Shown piece after piece: positions 38,174 to 48,393 of a stretch of DNA of 64,000 bases. The position numbers and the translations under genes were made by a program. The notes beneath the pieces were generated by a model, which had not been told where the DNA came from, searched no databases, and saw only the letters and a list, made by a program, of their open reading frames with translations. Source of the DNA: Corynebacterium sp. HMSC078H07 (GTDB taxonomy: Bacteria; Actinomycetota; Actinomycetes; Mycobacteriales; Mycobacteriaceae); NCBI RefSeq assembly GCF_001812805.1, contig NZ_KV810494.1, forward strand, positions 116,526 through 180,525, in the 5' to 3' direction. Position 1 is the first letter of the stretch. Every line of letters begins with the position of its first letter.

Positions 38174-38650
38174 GTGTCTTCCCACAAGCCGGCATCGCAG
38201 GTTTTCGACGGCGTTTCCACCGATGACGTCCCGTCCGCAGGTTTCGGTTGGTCCCGCATCAGCCGCTCGGGCGTTCAGATCGCTGGCTGGACTTCCGTCC
38301 TGTTCCTGCTGGCCTACAACTTCGGTAACCACAAGGGCCACGTGGAGACCATCTGGCTTATCGCCCTCGCTATCCTCATCGCCCTCGGTTTGGTGATTTA
38401 CGCACTGCAGCCGAAGCTCTCCCAGGTGCGCACCCTGACCGCCCGCAACAAGCCAGCAGGACACCAGGAGCCGGACTGGGCCTATGAGCAGAAGACCGTT
38501 CACAACGTCTACGCTGAACTGACTGATGACGAGCTGCGTGCCCTCAACATTGAGCCGTCCCGCATCGCTCACCTGCGTGGTGCCACCACCGCAGGCGTCA
38601 ACGCTAACCCGGTAGCTGGCCGTCACGCTGCCAAGCCGGTGTCCAACTAA
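38174..38650 (+). CDS. DUF2631 membrane protein
   Basis: 158 residues, GTG start with AGGAGAG upstream. Two adjacent hydrophobic helices (about 36-52 and 60-80) are followed by a charged cytosolic C-terminus. The family occurs next to the dxr region in mycobacteria and corynebacteria; no function is known. Codon use is strongly biased to favoured codons, which suggests high expression. A terminator follows at 38678. Confidence 0.75.
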   Translation: MSSHKPASQVFDGVSTDDVPSAGFGWSRISRSGVQIAGWTSVLFLLAYNFGNHKGHVETIWLIALAILIALGLVIYALQPKLSQVRTLTARNKPAGHQEPDWAYEQKTVHNVYAELTDDELRALNIEPSRIAHLRGATTAGVNANPVAGRHAAKPVSN

Positions 38651-38677
38651 GAGTTTTAGGACTCTTCACCACCTTTT

Positions 38678-38717
38678 AAAGCTCCCCGCTCCACATGCAG
38701 TGGACGCGGGGAGCTTT
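38678..38717 (+). terminator. Terminator after the DUF2631 gene
   Basis: 12-bp perfect stem (38678-38689 with 38706-38717), further extended by TCCAC/GTGGA, followed by GTTGTTTG. Confidence 0.8.
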
Positions 38718-38772
38718 GTTGTTTGTGCTCGCAGGGAGGGAAACACAAGCCAGCGCGCACGGAGTGTGCGGG

Positions 38773-40359
38773 CTAGCTGACGTAACGGTCGACCTTGGCG
38801 TAGATTTCGGGGACGTGTGCATCAGCGTAGTTCCCGGCCCTGCGCCAGACCACGGCATACACCACCGCTGGTAGCAGTAGCGATACCAGAGGTCCGATAA
38901 CCAGCGGCCAACCATGGTCATAGGCCATCCAGGAGACGATGATGCCGGGCACCACCGGCATCCATGAGATGAGTAGACCAGCAAAGGCGGCGACAAAGGC
39001 AGCGCCCGAGTAACCAGATTTGTCGTTCCAGCGGCTGGCACCAGGCTCCGACAACGGATAAGGATTCAGCACAGTTAGTCCCATGCTGATGGCGCAGGTA
39101 GCAATGAACATGCCCACGCTCGCGCTAACAGCCAAGACTGCTACCTGAGTGTCCTCCGCAAAGATAATGACGATGAGCGCCAGCACAAGGTAGCCCACGA
39201 AAGGAACCAGCAAGTGAGCTAGATGCCGGGCATGCAGAATCACACGCGGGGAAACAGGAGCAACCATGCTAACCCAGTTGGATGGGCCGTCAAAGCCGTA
39301 ATCATTGGACAGAGCGGAGGACATCATAACCGCACTGAAACACAACATGAAATAAGCCACGAAGTCATCGCCGCGCCACAGCTGATAGATAACGAGCACC
39401 GCGAACATGGGCATCGCCAACAGTAAGCCCATCAGGCGCTTATCGCGGCGAATATAGCGCAGAGCGCGTGTGAATTCCATAGCGGCCGGGCTCGAGTAGG
39501 ACCAGGAGCCGATCTCGAATGCGGTAACCCCCTCCCCTGTCACCTCCGCTGCATGAGTCTTCCCGGCATCAGGGTTGCGCATAGCCTGGGCCACCTGGCG
39601 CATCCACAGCCACATCACTGCTGCAGCGGAGAGAAGGGCAATGAAAAGTTGGGCTAGGGCGGTGACAAAGTGGCCGGCGGCAAGCGAAAGTGACCATCCC
39701 ACCGCGGCACCAAACGGCGTCCACGCGGCGATCGAACCCATGGCCCCCACCGAAGGTAAATTCTCCAGCACTGACTGCAACTGAAGGACGCCGAAAACAA
39801 GCAATCCCAGGACAATCATGACGGCTGCCTGCGCGCCGGACTTTTCGGAATTAGCAATGGCAGTGCCGAGGAACCCAACGCATTCACCCAAGACGATGGT
39901 GGTCAGGCACGCCACAACCATCCCGAGAACAAAAGGCACCGCGTAAATGCCGGCGCCCTGAAGCGAAAGAATGATAGCCCCGGCAACCGCGTAGACGGTG
40001 GAGAAAAGTACCGACAAGATGGCGCGTGTGGTGAGCATACTGGACCACAACAGGCCTGGATACACCTCTCGTGAAGTTAAGGGAAGTGCACCCAATGTCG
40101 AGGGTGAAAGCTGGTTCTCCCCCGCCGGCATGAAGATGGCGAGCATGACATAGATGAGCATGCCGCCAGCAACGCCCAGCGTGAGGGACTGAAAGCCGTG
40201 CCCGGGCTGTTCAATATCCGCCCATGCCATAAAAAGGAGGCTGACAAGGCCGCCGAAGCCGTACAAGGCCATGAGAAGTGCCGTCAAAATGGACGAGGCG
40301 TTGGAAGCCACGCTGCGCCACCACAAGGTGCGGTGAAGTCGGAACAGTGTTGAGGTCAT
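38773..40359 (-). CDS. ABC transporter permease
   Basis: 528 residues with about twelve hydrophobic segments and a short cytosolic N-terminus (MTSTLFRLHRTLWWR). It overlaps the upstream ATPase gene by one base (TAATG), so the two form one exporter. The substrate is not evident. Such ABC-2-type pairs without a binding protein usually act as exporters for lipids, peptides or drugs. Confidence 0.85.
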   Translation of the reverse strand: MTSTLFRLHRTLWWRSVASNASSILTALLMALYGFGGLVSLLFMAWADIEQPGHGFQSLTLGVAGGMLIYVMLAIFMPAGENQLSPSTLGALPLTSREVYPGLLWSSMLTTRAILSVLFSTVYAVAGAIILSLQGAGIYAVPFVLGMVVACLTTIVLGECVGFLGTAIANSEKSGAQAAVMIVLGLLVFGVLQLQSVLENLPSVGAMGSIAAWTPFGAAVGWSLSLAAGHFVTALAQLFIALLSAAAVMWLWMRQVAQAMRNPDAGKTHAAEVTGEGVTAFEIGSWSYSSPAAMEFTRALRYIRRDKRLMGLLLAMPMFAVLVIYQLWRGDDFVAYFMLCFSAVMMSSALSNDYGFDGPSNWVSMVAPVSPRVILHARHLAHLLVPFVGYLVLALIVIIFAEDTQVAVLAVSASVGMFIATCAISMGLTVLNPYPLSEPGASRWNDKSGYSGAAFVAAFAGLLISWMPVVPGIIVSWMAYDHGWPLVIGPLVSLLLPAVVYAVVWRRAGNYADAHVPEIYAKVDRYVS

Positions 40360-41189
40360 TACTCAGCACCTTCCGTGCCCAGTGAGCCCTCCGCTGTGGT
40401 TCGCAGCCAGCCAAACTTCGACGCATCCAAATCTCGCCCACCTACGGCTGCAATGAAGAGATCGGAGAGACTTTGTCCCTGGCGCACATCGTCAACGTGG
40501 CCAGAGGTGATCACTTGGCCGCCGTTGATGATGGCAACGTGATCGCAGAGGCCCTCAACGAGCTCCATGACGTGAGAGGACAAAATGACAGTGCCTCCGC
40601 GCGAGGCATAAGCGCGCAGCAGCTGTTGAATGAGGCGTCCAGAAACCGGATCCACGGCCTCCAGAGGCTCATCGAGAATGAGCACCTCCGGGTTGTGGAG
40701 GACAGCACCGGCCAGCAAAATCTTCTTCGTCATGCCGGCGGAATAGTCCACGATGCGTTTGTTGGCGGCGTCGGTAAGCGAGAGGGCGTCGAGAAGCTCC
40801 TGTGCACGACGCAACGACTCCCCGCGGTCCAGCCTCCGCAGCGCGCCCAGGTAATGGAGGTACTCAGCGCCGGTCAGCCGGTCAAAGACAGGAGCACCAT
40901 CCATGAGCAACCCCATGGATTGCTTGGCCGGAATGGGATCGGCCCACACGTCGTGCCCTGCGATGAAGCTCTGCCCAGAATCAGGGCGCTGCAGACCACA
41001 TGCCATGGTCAGCATCGTGGTCTTACCTGCACCGTTGGGCCCCACGACACCGAAAATGGAGCCACGTGGCACATCAAGATTGAGGTGGTTTACAGCAGTC
41101 TGGTTGCCAAAGGACTTGCATAGGTCACGCACGGCCAAGGCCTGAGCGCACGGGTCGGGTGTAAGCGCCTCGCGATAAGGATGAGTCAT
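40359..41189 (-). CDS. ABC transporter ATP-binding protein
   Basis: 276 residues from the ATG at 41189. Walker A GPNGAGKTT, an ABC signature in the form YSAGMTKK, Walker B VLILDEP followed by LEAVDP, and the H-loop SSHVME are present. The signature differs from the usual LSGGQ but is common in ABC-2 exporter subunits. It partners with the overlapping permease. Confidence 0.93.
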   Translation of the reverse strand: MTHPYREALTPDPCAQALAVRDLCKSFGNQTAVNHLNLDVPRGSIFGVVGPNGAGKTTMLTMACGLQRPDSGQSFIAGHDVWADPIPAKQSMGLLMDGAPVFDRLTGAEYLHYLGALRRLDRGESLRRAQELLDALSLTDAANKRIVDYSAGMTKKILLAGAVLHNPEVLILDEPLEAVDPVSGRLIQQLLRAYASRGGTVILSSHVMELVEGLCDHVAIINGGQVITSGHVDDVRQGQSLSDLFIAAVGGRDLDASKFGWLRTTAEGSLGTEGAE

Positions 41190-41197
41190 AACTGTTA

Positions 41198-41203
41198 ACG
41201 GTA
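41198..41203 (-). promoter_or_regulatory. Possible -10 element (TACCGT) for leaderless ABC exporter mRNA
   Basis: TACCGT on the minus strand ends 8 bases before the ATG at 41189; GTTAACAGTTATG has no Shine-Dalgarno. Confidence 0.4.
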
Positions 41204-41276
41204 TCAAGACACGTTAACGCTGGAAGACCGCTTGCGACTGCCGGGAAAAGATTGTTAGGAAACTGTAAGCGGTCTG

Positions 41277-42383
41277 CTAAGCAGTTTCGCGTTCATCAGC
41301 GGCGAGCTGGCCACAGGCCGCGGCAATCTCATCGCCCTTGGTGTCACGCACCGTGCACGGCACACCTTGAGCAATGACGCGGCGCACAAACTCGTCCTGG
41401 CGGGCCTTAGGCGCTGCGTCCCACTCGGAGCCAGGCGTGGGGTTAAGCGGAATGACATTGACGTGAACCTTGGAACCGAGCGCTGCGTGCAACTTCTGCC
41501 CCAGCATGTCTGCGCGGAAGTCTTGGTCATTCTTGTCACGAATAAGGGCGTACTCAATGGACACGCGGCGGCCGGACTTATCGGCGTAGTAGCGGGCAGC
41601 GTCGAGCACGTCATCGACCGGCCAGCGGTTGTTGACCGGCACGAGGGTATCGCGCAATTCATCATCCGGGGTGTGCAAGGAAACTGCCAGAGTACAAGAA
41701 AGGTCCTCATCCGCCAGCTTACGAATTGCAGGAGCCAGACCCACGGTGGAGACGGTGACGTTGCGCTGCGACAAGCCAAAGCCAGTTAAGTCTTGACCAG
41801 TAATTTGGCGGACTGCCTGGACCACGCGCTTATAGTTCGCCAGTGGCTCACCCATGCCCATGAACACCACGTTGCTCAGGCGGCCGCCTTCTGCCTCCAT
41901 AAGACGTGCGGCGTGACGGAACTGCTCCACAATCTCAGCCGTAGACAAGTTGCGGTCAAGACCGCCCTGGCCGGTGGCGCAAAACGGGCACGCCATGCCG
42001 CAACCGGCCTGGGAAGAAATACACAGCGTAGCGCGGCCTGGGTAGCGCATTAGGACCGACTCCAACAGCGTGCCATCGTGCAGGCGCCATAGGGACTTGG
42101 TGGTCTCGCCATCATCCGTGGAAGTCTGGCGGATAGGTGTCATGAGCTCCGGGAAGAGCTTTTCCTGGACAGCTCCGCGGGAAGCAGCCGGGATGTCCGT
42201 CATCTCGGAGACATCAGCGGTGTGGTGGACGTAGTAGTGCTTGGCCAGCTGCTTTGCTCGGAACTTGGGCAGGCCAAGTTCGGCGAGCGCTTCAATGCGC
42301 TCGTCCTCGGACAAGTCCGCGAAGTGCTTCGGGGGTAGCCCGCGCCGCGGAGCGGAGAAGTTCAATTTCAGTGGTTCAGCCAT
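41277..42383 (-). CDS. rlmN: 23S rRNA (A2503)-C2 / tRNA A37 methyltransferase, radical SAM
   Basis: 368 residues from the ATG at 42383. The radical-SAM cluster motif CGMACPFC (CxxxCxxC) follows SSQAG, and GMGEPLANY and the C-terminal [13 protein letters not shown] with a catalytic cysteine are visible. It methylates A2503 of 23S rRNA at C2, and A37 in some tRNAs. It stands between the ABC exporter and the divergent LapA-like gene. Confidence 0.97.
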   Translation of the reverse strand: MAEPLKLNFSAPRRGLPPKHFADLSEDERIEALAELGLPKFRAKQLAKHYYVHHTADVSEMTDIPAASRGAVQEKLFPELMTPIRQTSTDDGETTKSLWRLHDGTLLESVLMRYPGRATLCISSQAGCGMACPFCATGQGGLDRNLSTAEIVEQFRHAARLMEAEGGRLSNVVFMGMGEPLANYKRVVQAVRQITGQDLTGFGLSQRNVTVSTVGLAPAIRKLADEDLSCTLAVSLHTPDDELRDTLVPVNNRWPVDDVLDAARYYADKSGRRVSIEYALIRDKNDQDFRADMLGQKLHAALGSKVHVNVIPLNPTPGSEWDAAPKARQDEFVRRVIAQGVPCTVRDTKGDEIAAACGQLAADERETA

Positions 42384-42477
42384 GGTGAGGCCCATTTTTC
42401 CACGTTTTTGGCCACATTATCCAATCGAATCTCCGCTGAAGTGGCGAAGGTGACATGTTGACCTATTTAATAGGTGT

Positions 42478-42945
42478 ATGACGAATCCAGAAAATAGCTC
42501 TGACAACCTCCGCTCAACCTCCGGCCCCTTCGCTGAGGGCGAGCCCAGCACGAACTTCGACGCACAGCCTGACACCGCTGCCTATGAGACTCCCCCGGAA
42601 ACCACGGGCGCTGTAGAGCCCGTCGGTACGACGACTGACAACACCACTTCGACAACCACCCCGGCACCAACCGCGGACAAGAACGACGGCAAGGTCAAGG
42701 GTTCTTTCGCCGCCAGCACCTGGATTGCCCTCATCGTGGGCTTCTTGCTGCTGATCGTGCTCATCATCTTCATTCTGCAGAACCAGCACGAAGTACCGCT
42801 GAATTTCCTCAACTGGTCTGTCGAATTCCCGGCCGGTGTAACCTACCTCATCTGCGCCATTGCCGGTGCACTCATCATGGCGCTCGTCGGTGGCTGGCGC
42901 ATGTTTGAGCTACGCCGCCAGGTACGCAAGCAGGCTCGACGCTAG
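42478..42945 (+). CDS. LapA-like (DUF1049) membrane protein
   Basis: 155 residues. A Thr/Pro/Glu-rich cytosolic N-terminus (1-75) is followed by two hydrophobic helices (about 80-100 and 120-140) separated by the LapA signature NQHEVPLNFLNW, and a basic tail. In proteobacteria LapA homologues help assemble or regulate envelope lipids; the actinobacterial role is unknown. Convergent with cdsA. Confidence 0.8.
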   Translation: MTNPENSSDNLRSTSGPFAEGEPSTNFDAQPDTAAYETPPETTGAVEPVGTTTDNTTSTTTPAPTADKNDGKVKGSFAASTWIALIVGFLLLIVLIIFILQNQHEVPLNFLNWSVEFPAGVTYLICAIAGALIMALVGGWRMFELRRQVRKQARR

Positions 42946-42960
42946 GCGTCCGAGCACACC

Positions 42961-43848
42961 CTAGGGGGTAAGGGTGGCCAGGAAGCTCATGGCCACCCAG
43001 GTCACCATTGCTGACGGCAGCATGCCGTCGAGTCGGTCCATCAGGCCGCCGTGGCCCGGCAACAAGTCCGACATATCCTTGATACCCAGCTCGCGCTTGA
43101 ACTGTGATTCCACGAGGTCACCCAACGTGGCACAAAATACGAGTCCAAGGCCCATGAGCGCGCCAACCCACGGGGTATGGTGCAGCAAGAAAGCAAAGCA
43201 CAGCGCGCCGGTGGCGGTGCCGAACACAACAGAGCCAGCAAAGCCCTCCCAGGACTTCTTCGGACTTACGGCAGGGGCCATGGGGTGCGAGCCGAACATA
43301 ACACCTGCAATGAAGCCACCGGTATCTGACGCCACGACGCACAGCATGAAGACAACAATGGACGCCGCTCCGGATGCGAAAGGCGTCTCGACGCGGGAGA
43401 GCATCGCCGCGAACGTACCGAAAAGCGGAATCCACGTCAGAACGAAGATGCCTACAGACATATCGCGCAGATAGTTAATCGGCGGGCGATGTCGCCCATT
43501 ATGGAAAAGACGCCCAAACATGAGGGCTAGCACGGCCACGACATAGACCGCTACGAGCCCCGGAGCATTCAGGAACCACGAGACCCACACCATCGCCTGC
43601 CCCAAGACGATAAGCAGCGTGCGAGGCACGTAATAGGAGTGCTCCCGCAGACGTGTCAGGACCTCCCACATGGCCACGCCAAGCGCTGCAGCAACCACCA
43701 AGTACCACACGAAGGGGCCAGCCCACACGGCGAAGACAACCAGTGCACCAAGTCCGACGCCTACGCCAATAGCAGCAGGCAGATCTCGTCCCGCGTTATT
43801 CTTCGGCTTGGGCATCCGGCGAGTGTGCCGTGAGTGCTCAGTTGTCAC
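42961..43848 (-). CDS. cdsA: Phosphatidate cytidylyltransferase (CDP-diglyceride synthase)
   Basis: 295 residues, GTG start at 43848 with AGGAG upstream. About eight membrane helices; the signature SPKKSWEGFAG and the C-terminal FKRELGIKDMSDLLPGHGG are diagnostic. It makes CDP-diacylglycerol for phosphatidylinositol, phosphatidylglycerol and cardiolipin. It follows frr, the standard pyrH-frr-cdsA order, with a terminator hairpin between them. Confidence 0.96.
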   Translation of the reverse strand: MTTEHSRHTRRMPKPKNNAGRDLPAAIGVGVGLGALVVFAVWAGPFVWYLVVAAALGVAMWEVLTRLREHSYYVPRTLLIVLGQAMVWVSWFLNAPGLVAVYVVAVLALMFGRLFHNGRHRPPINYLRDMSVGIFVLTWIPLFGTFAAMLSRVETPFASGAASIVVFMLCVVASDTGGFIAGVMFGSHPMAPAVSPKKSWEGFAGSVVFGTATGALCFAFLLHHTPWVGALMGLGLVFCATLGDLVESQFKRELGIKDMSDLLPGHGGLMDRLDGMLPSAMVTWVAMSFLATLTP

Positions 43849-43903
43849 GCTAGCTCCTTCACAACTAATGAAATGTCATCGTGGGGGTCCTACACAGAAA
43901 AAT

Positions 43904-43937
43904 GCCGCCGTGCTGGTCGGTGCCTTGGCGCGGCGGC
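43904..43937 (-). terminator. Terminator between frr and cdsA
   Basis: GCCGCCG/CGGCGGC stem (43904-43910 with 43931-43937), followed on the minus strand by ATTTTTC, 24 bp after the frr stop. Confidence 0.6.
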
Positions 43938-43960
43938 GGTTCGGAGTTCACAGCAGGAGG

Positions 43961-44518
43961 TTAGACCTCCATGAGCTCCTCTTCCTTGTTGGCGACGAGC
44001 TTGTCCACCTGCTCGATGTAGCCGGAAGTAATCTTTTCCATTTCCTTCTCTGCGGCGATAACCTCGTCCTCGCCTGCGTCGCCATCCTTCTGCAGTTTCT
44101 TGAGCTGCTCCATCGCCTTGCGGCGAATGTTGCGGATAGCAATCTTGCCATCTTCGCCCTTGCTCTTTGCCATCTTGACCATGTCGCGACGGCGCTCTTC
44201 CGTGAGCTGCGGAACAGTCACGCGCAGTACCTGACCGTCATTGGTCGGATTTACGCCGAGGTCCGAGTTACGGATAGCGTTCTCGATCTCACCAATCATG
44301 GACTGCTCGTAGGGCTTGATGAGCAGCATGCGCGGCTCCGGAACGGAGATGGTGGACATCTGCGTAATCGGGGTCGGCACACCGTAGTAGTCTGCTACCA
44401 ATCCGTTGAACATGGACGGGTTCGCACGGCCGGTTCGGATAGTGAGGAGCTGCTCGCGGGCGTGCTCCACCGAGGCGGTCATGTGCTCTTCTGCTTCGAG
44501 CTGGATCTCGTCGATCAT
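43961..44518 (-). CDS. frr: Ribosome recycling factor
   Basis: 185 residues, the standard length. The start [13 protein letters not shown], the [10 protein letters not shown] and SIPEP-like [14 protein letters not shown] segments and the basic ERRRDMVK helix are typical. With EF-G it splits post-termination ribosomes. Confidence 0.98.
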   Translation of the reverse strand: MIDEIQLEAEEHMTASVEHAREQLLTIRTGRANPSMFNGLVADYYGVPTPITQMSTISVPEPRMLLIKPYEQSMIGEIENAIRNSDLGVNPTNDGQVLRVTVPQLTEERRRDMVKMAKSKGEDGKIAIRNIRRKAMEQLKKLQKDGDAGEDEVIAAEKEMEKITSGYIEQVDKLVANKEEELMEV

Positions 44519-44589
44519 GAGGGTTTACAACTCCCTTGCAATAGTTAAAAGTTCTGGGAAAGAATCTAGCAGGTCGCGGCCGGTTTGTA

Positions 44590-45327
44590 CTAAGACTGGA
44601 CCAGCGTGCCGATCTTCTCACCATTAACAGCACGTTTAATGTTGCCGTCGGTAAGGAGGTTAAACACCAGGATTGGCATGTTGTTGTCCATGCACAGGCT
44701 GAATGCGGTGGCGTCTGCTACCTTCAGGCCCTTCTCAATGACCTCACGCGGGGTGATTTCGGAGTAAAGCTCAGCATCCGGGTTGGTGCGCGGGTCAGCG
44801 GAGTACACACCGTCGACGGCCTTGGCCAGGAAGAGCACCTCCGCCCCAATTTCGAGCGCGCGTTGGGCGGCGGTGGTGTCGGTGGAAAAGTACGGCATAC
44901 CCATACCTGCACCGAAAATGACGACGCGGCCCTTCTCCAAGTGGCGATCTGCACGCAGTGGCAGGTAGGGTTCTGCTATCTGCGCCATGTTGATGGAGGT
45001 CTGCACGCGGCAGTCAATGCCTTGCTGTTTGAGGAAGTCCTGCAGTGCCAAGGAGTTCATGACGGTGCCCAGCATGCCCATGTAGTCAGAGCGGGCACGG
45101 TCCATGCCGCGCTGGGAGAGCTCAGCGCCACGGAAGAAGTTGCCACCGCCGATGACCACGGCAATTTCGGTGCCTTGGTTTGCCACTTCAGCGATCTGAC
45201 GTGCGACGTTTTCCACTACATCCGGGTCGATGCCAACCTTGCCTCCGCCAAACATCTCACCGCCCAGCTTCAGCATGACTCGCTTGTATCCGGTTCGCTT
45301 CGGTCCAGGGGTCGTCACGGCCTTCAT
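44590..45327 (-). CDS. pyrH: Uridylate kinase
   Basis: 245 residues from the ATG at 45327 (AAGGAG upstream); further upstream codons lack a start signal. The amino-acid-kinase motif [21 protein letters not shown] and the [11 protein letters not shown] loop are present. It makes UDP from UMP and is usually controlled by GTP and UTP. frr follows 71 bp downstream. Confidence 0.97.
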   Translation of the reverse strand: MKAVTTPGPKRTGYKRVMLKLGGEMFGGGKVGIDPDVVENVARQIAEVANQGTEIAVVIGGGNFFRGAELSQRGMDRARSDYMGMLGTVMNSLALQDFLKQQGIDCRVQTSINMAQIAEPYLPLRADRHLEKGRVVIFGAGMGMPYFSTDTTAAQRALEIGAEVLFLAKAVDGVYSADPRTNPDAELYSEITPREVIEKGLKVADATAFSLCMDNNMPILVFNLLTDGNIKRAVNGEKIGTLVQS

Positions 45328-45478
45328 CGTCTCCTTCACGCGTGGCGGTGCTCCACAATGAGCATCCGAGTTGAGCACTTCAATTTTTCTGTTCCATCTT
45401 AACCATAGCCGCGTCCGTCATAAATATTCACCCACGGCTGTGCATGGGCAGTGCTTGACGACGTCCCTAAAACGCCAA

Positions 45479-45526
45479 CGTCCCCCTCTCCTACCCCTGT
45501 ACATCGTGGGGAGGGAGAGGGGGACG
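45479..45526 (-). terminator. Terminator after tsf
   Basis: 13-bp perfect stem (45479-45491 with 45514-45526), extended by a CCCC/GGGG inner pair, 30 bp after the tsf stop. The remainder of 45328-45556 holds only the pyrH promoter region. Confidence 0.7.
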
Positions 45527-45556
45527 ATGAGTCAGCGCGTCGCGCCTGAATGACGT

Positions 45557-46369
45557 TTAGGCGCCTACCTCGTAGCGAACGAAGCTGGTGATGGTGGTGC
45601 CAGCCTCGTCAGCAACCTGCTTGACGGTTTTCTTGGAGTCAGACAGGGAAGCCTGCTCAAGCAGGACGACGGACTTGTAGAAGCCGTTGAGGCGGCCTTC
45701 CACGATCTTCGGCAGAGCAGCCTCCGGCTTGCCCTCCTCGCGGGTGGTAGCCTCAGCGATCTCGCGCTCCTTCTCAACGACCTCAGCCGGAACATCCTCG
45801 CGGGTGAGGTACTCAGCGTTCATGGCAGCAATCTGCAGTGCCACTGCGTGGGCACCTTCAGCGTTGCCCTCGTAGGAAACGAGAACGCCCACTGCCGGCG
45901 GCAGGTCAGCGGAACGCTGGTGCAGGTAAACAGCAACGTTGTCACCCTCAATGGTGACTGCGCGGCGTGCCTGCAGCTTCTCACCGGTCTTTGCGGACTC
46001 TTCGTCGACGAGCTCGGACACCTTCTTGCCGTCGATCTCGAGGTTGTTGAGCTCCTCGCCGGAGTTAACCTTAGCCTCGCCAGCGGCCTCAGCAATCTTG
46101 GAAGCGAAGGACTTGAAGGCATCGTTCTTAGCCACGAAGTCGGTCTCGCAGTTGATCTCGACCATGGTGTTGCCGGACACAGCAATGAGGCCTTCGGTAG
46201 CCTCGCGCTCAGCACGCTTGGACACGTTCTTTGCGCCCTTGATGCGCAGGTACTCGACAGCCTTGTCGTAGTCACCCTGGGACTCGTCGAGAGCCTTCTT
46301 GCAATCGAGCATGCCGGCGCCGGTGGCCTCACGCAGTGCCTTAACGTCTGCAGCAGTGTAGTTCGCCAT
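45557..46369 (-). CDS. tsf: Elongation factor Ts
   Basis: 270 residues from the ATG at 46369, with AAGGAGG upstream. [27 protein letters not shown] and the [12 protein letters not shown] signature are clear. It exchanges GDP for GTP on EF-Tu. It follows rpsB, as in nearly all bacteria, with a hairpin between them that probably sets the expression ratio. Confidence 0.98.
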   Translation of the reverse strand: MANYTAADVKALREATGAGMLDCKKALDESQGDYDKAVEYLRIKGAKNVSKRAEREATEGLIAVSGNTMVEINCETDFVAKNDAFKSFASKIAEAAGEAKVNSGEELNNLEIDGKKVSELVDEESAKTGEKLQARRAVTIEGDNVAVYLHQRSADLPPAVGVLVSYEGNAEGAHAVALQIAAMNAEYLTREDVPAEVVEKEREIAEATTREEGKPEAALPKIVEGRLNGFYKSVVLLEQASLSDSKKTVKQVADEAGTTITSFVRYEVGA

Positions 46370-46554
46370 AGTTGGAGCGTTCCTCCTTGGAATTAAACGG
46401 TATTCGATGAAACAGCGTAGCTGAATCGCTACCACCACGTCGCGTTGAGGGGGTGTTAGTGATTCTCAACTCCCGCGAGGGTAACGCGCTCAACACCGCG
46501 GTGCCTGTTGACGGCGTGGTGGCGTGTCACTCGCCATGTTGTGGCGCGTGAGAA

Positions 46555-46604
46555 AAAGCCCCCATCGCCGCGGGTCTATATGTACCGCGCGGTGCGGGGG
46601 CTTT
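46555..46604 (-). terminator. Hairpin after rpsB (terminator or attenuator)
   Basis: AAAGCCCCC/GGGGGCTTT outer arms (46555-46563 with 46596-46604) with further imperfect GC pairs inside, 12 bp after the rpsB stop. Confidence 0.65.
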
Positions 46605-46615
46605 GACAATGCAGA

Positions 46616-47443
46616 TTACTCTGCGGACTTCTCGGCGTCCTCAGCCTTCTCAGCGGAGGCCGGGTCGGAAGCAGCGGCAGCCTCAGCGGCGTCGCGAGCG
46701 TCCTTCTCAGCAGAATCGCCGGCAGCTTCCTTAGCCTGAGCAAGCTGGCGCTCTTCGCGAGCCTTCTTGCCCTCTTCCACTGCGGTGGCAATGATGCCGG
46801 AGAGCAGCTTGGTGGCGCGGATAGCATCGTCGTTGCCCGGGATCGGGAAGTTGACCTCGTCCGGGTCGCAGTTGGTATCCAGGATGGCTACAACCGGGAT
46901 GTTGAGCTTGTGAGCTTCCTTGACCGCGATGTGCTCCTTGTTGGTGTCAACGATCCACAGTGCGGACGGAGCCTTGGTCATGTCGGAGATGCCGCCCAAA
47001 ACGCGCTCGAGCTTGACGCGCTCGCGGGTAAGCATGAGAACTTCCTTCTTGGTACGGCCCTTGTAGCCGTCCTCTGCGGCGTCCATAGCCTGCAGTTCCT
47101 TCATGCGCTTCAGGCGCTTGGACACGGTCTGGAAGTTGGTGAGCATACCGCCCAGCCAGCGGTGGTTGACGTACGGCATGCCAACGCGGGTTGCCTCTTC
47201 GGCAACAGCTTCCTGAGCCTGCTTCTTGGTACCAACGAAGAGGATGGTGCCGCCGTGTGCGACGGTCTCCTTAACGAACTCGAAGGCCTCATCGATGTAG
47301 GTCAGCGTCTGCTGCAGGTCAATGATGTAGATGCCGTTACGGTCGGTGAAGATGTAGCGCTTCATCTTCGGGTTCCAGCGACGGGTCTGGTGACCGAAGT
47401 GGACACCAGCGTCGAGGAGCTCGCGCATGGTTACAACTGCCAT
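46616..47443 (-). CDS. rpsB: 30S ribosomal protein S2
   Basis: 275 residues from the ATG at 47443. [19 protein letters not shown] and [12 protein letters not shown] are the S2 signature, with FVGTKKQAQ and WLGGMLTN following. The C-terminal 45 residues are an acidic and alanine-rich low-complexity tail ([11 protein letters not shown]), common in actinobacterial S2. Confidence 0.98.
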   Translation of the reverse strand: MAVVTMRELLDAGVHFGHQTRRWNPKMKRYIFTDRNGIYIIDLQQTLTYIDEAFEFVKETVAHGGTILFVGTKKQAQEAVAEEATRVGMPYVNHRWLGGMLTNFQTVSKRLKRMKELQAMDAAEDGYKGRTKKEVLMLTRERVKLERVLGGISDMTKAPSALWIVDTNKEHIAVKEAHKLNIPVVAILDTNCDPDEVNFPIPGNDDAIRATKLLSGIIATAVEEGKKAREERQLAQAKEAAGDSAEKDARDAAEAAAASDPASAEKAEDAEKSAE

Positions 47444-47493
47444 GATTCGCTCGCTTTCTATACGTTGTTTCGGTTTTGCAAAAATTGTGCGGT

Positions 47494-47499
47494 ATTTTA
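47494..47499 (-). promoter_or_regulatory. -10 element (TAAAAT) of rpsB
   Basis: TAAAAT on the minus strand, a perfect TANANT match, 50 bp before the rpsB start, so this message has a leader of about 45 nt with a weak AAGCGAG ribosome-binding site. Confidence 0.45.
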
Positions 47500-47814
47500 T
47501 CCCGCACCCTAGCAACGAAGGCCCAGGCCAACACCCCGACTCAACGGGGACCGCGTTAACCACAGACTGTCTCTTCCTTAACCCAGGAAGCGACGACTTC
47601 GCCGCGCGTAGTCAATCTAGAGTTCCACTCTTCATGCACCTCGGGCAGGGAGCCTGAAGGACAACACAAGAGCAGTGAACACAGACTGCTGACGGCCAGC
47701 TTAGTACTGCACGCGCGAGGATTCCAAAACGACAGACCCTAAACTCACAGGGACTTTGTTGACAGCCCCACCTAGCTTCCCCACGGCTGAAACATACGTT
47801 TCTTCTTTAACAGT

Positions 47815-47823
47815 TTATCCACA
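47815..47823 (+). promoter_or_regulatory. Consensus DnaA box (TTATCCACA)
   Basis: A perfect 9/9 match to the DnaA box, 52 bp upstream of the M23 gene. A single box may be chance. Confidence 0.35.
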
Positions 47824-47874
47824 CCTCACTTTCTCCCCCTTCCCACGACAATCTCAAGCATCAATGCTGGAATC

Positions 47875-48393
47875 ATGCAGCACCGTTGTCACATCACCAC
47901 CGTTCTTGCGACCGTCGCCGTCCTGGCTCACGTTGCCGTAGTCACTGTTCCGCAGGCCCTGTCTTACGTCGATCCGACGACCGGTTTTCCCACAGCTACT
48001 CAGGTATTGCGGGGATTCGAGCCTCCCGAGCAGCGCTGGCTCTCCGGTCATCGCGGTGTTGACTTAGCCCTGCCAGTAGGCGGCTCTGTGCGCGCGGCCG
48101 GGGATGGAGTGGTGCACTTCGCGGGTTCGGTCGCTGGTAAACCCGTGGTATCCATCAAGCATGACGACGGGATTCGCACGACCTATCAACCTGTCTTTGC
48201 GAGAGTCAAAAAAGGTGACCACGTCACAGAGGGAGACATCATTGGCACGCTGGCGCCGTCCGTCGACGGCTATCCGGGACTCCACTGGGGTGCCGTGGAA
48301 GGACGTGAGGACTACATCGACCCATTAGGGCTGTTGGGCGAACCCGTCATCCGGCTCAAGCCCGTGGGTGGGAACGCGCGTAGACGTCCTTGA
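47875..48393 (+). CDS. Secreted M23 (LytM-type) peptidase-like protein
   Basis: 172 residues. A signal peptide (about 1-30) is followed by an M23 domain: HRGVDLALPVGGSVRAAGDG carries the first His/Asp pair and GLHWGA the second zinc motif (HxG). Members cut peptide cross-links in peptidoglycan or act as non-catalytic activators of amidases. Its last 38 bases overlap the 3' end of xerC on the other strand. The position beside rpsB is usual in actinobacteria. Confidence 0.85.
   Translation: MQHRCHITTVLATVAVLAHVAVVTVPQALSYVDPTTGFPTATQVLRGFEPPEQRWLSGHRGVDLALPVGGSVRAAGDGVVHFAGSVAGKPVVSIKHDDGIRTTYQPVFARVKKGDHVTEGDIIGTLAPSVDGYPGLHWGAVEGREDYIDPLGLLGEPVIRLKPVGGNARRRP

Larger units (their letters stand above)
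47444..47874. other. 431-bp gene-free region between divergent rpsB and the M23 gene
   Basis: No ORF with coding character. It holds the rpsB -10 (47494-47499), a consensus DnaA box (47815-47823), and otherwise nothing I can name. The long leader of rpsB may carry S2 autoregulatory structure. Confidence 0.6.
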
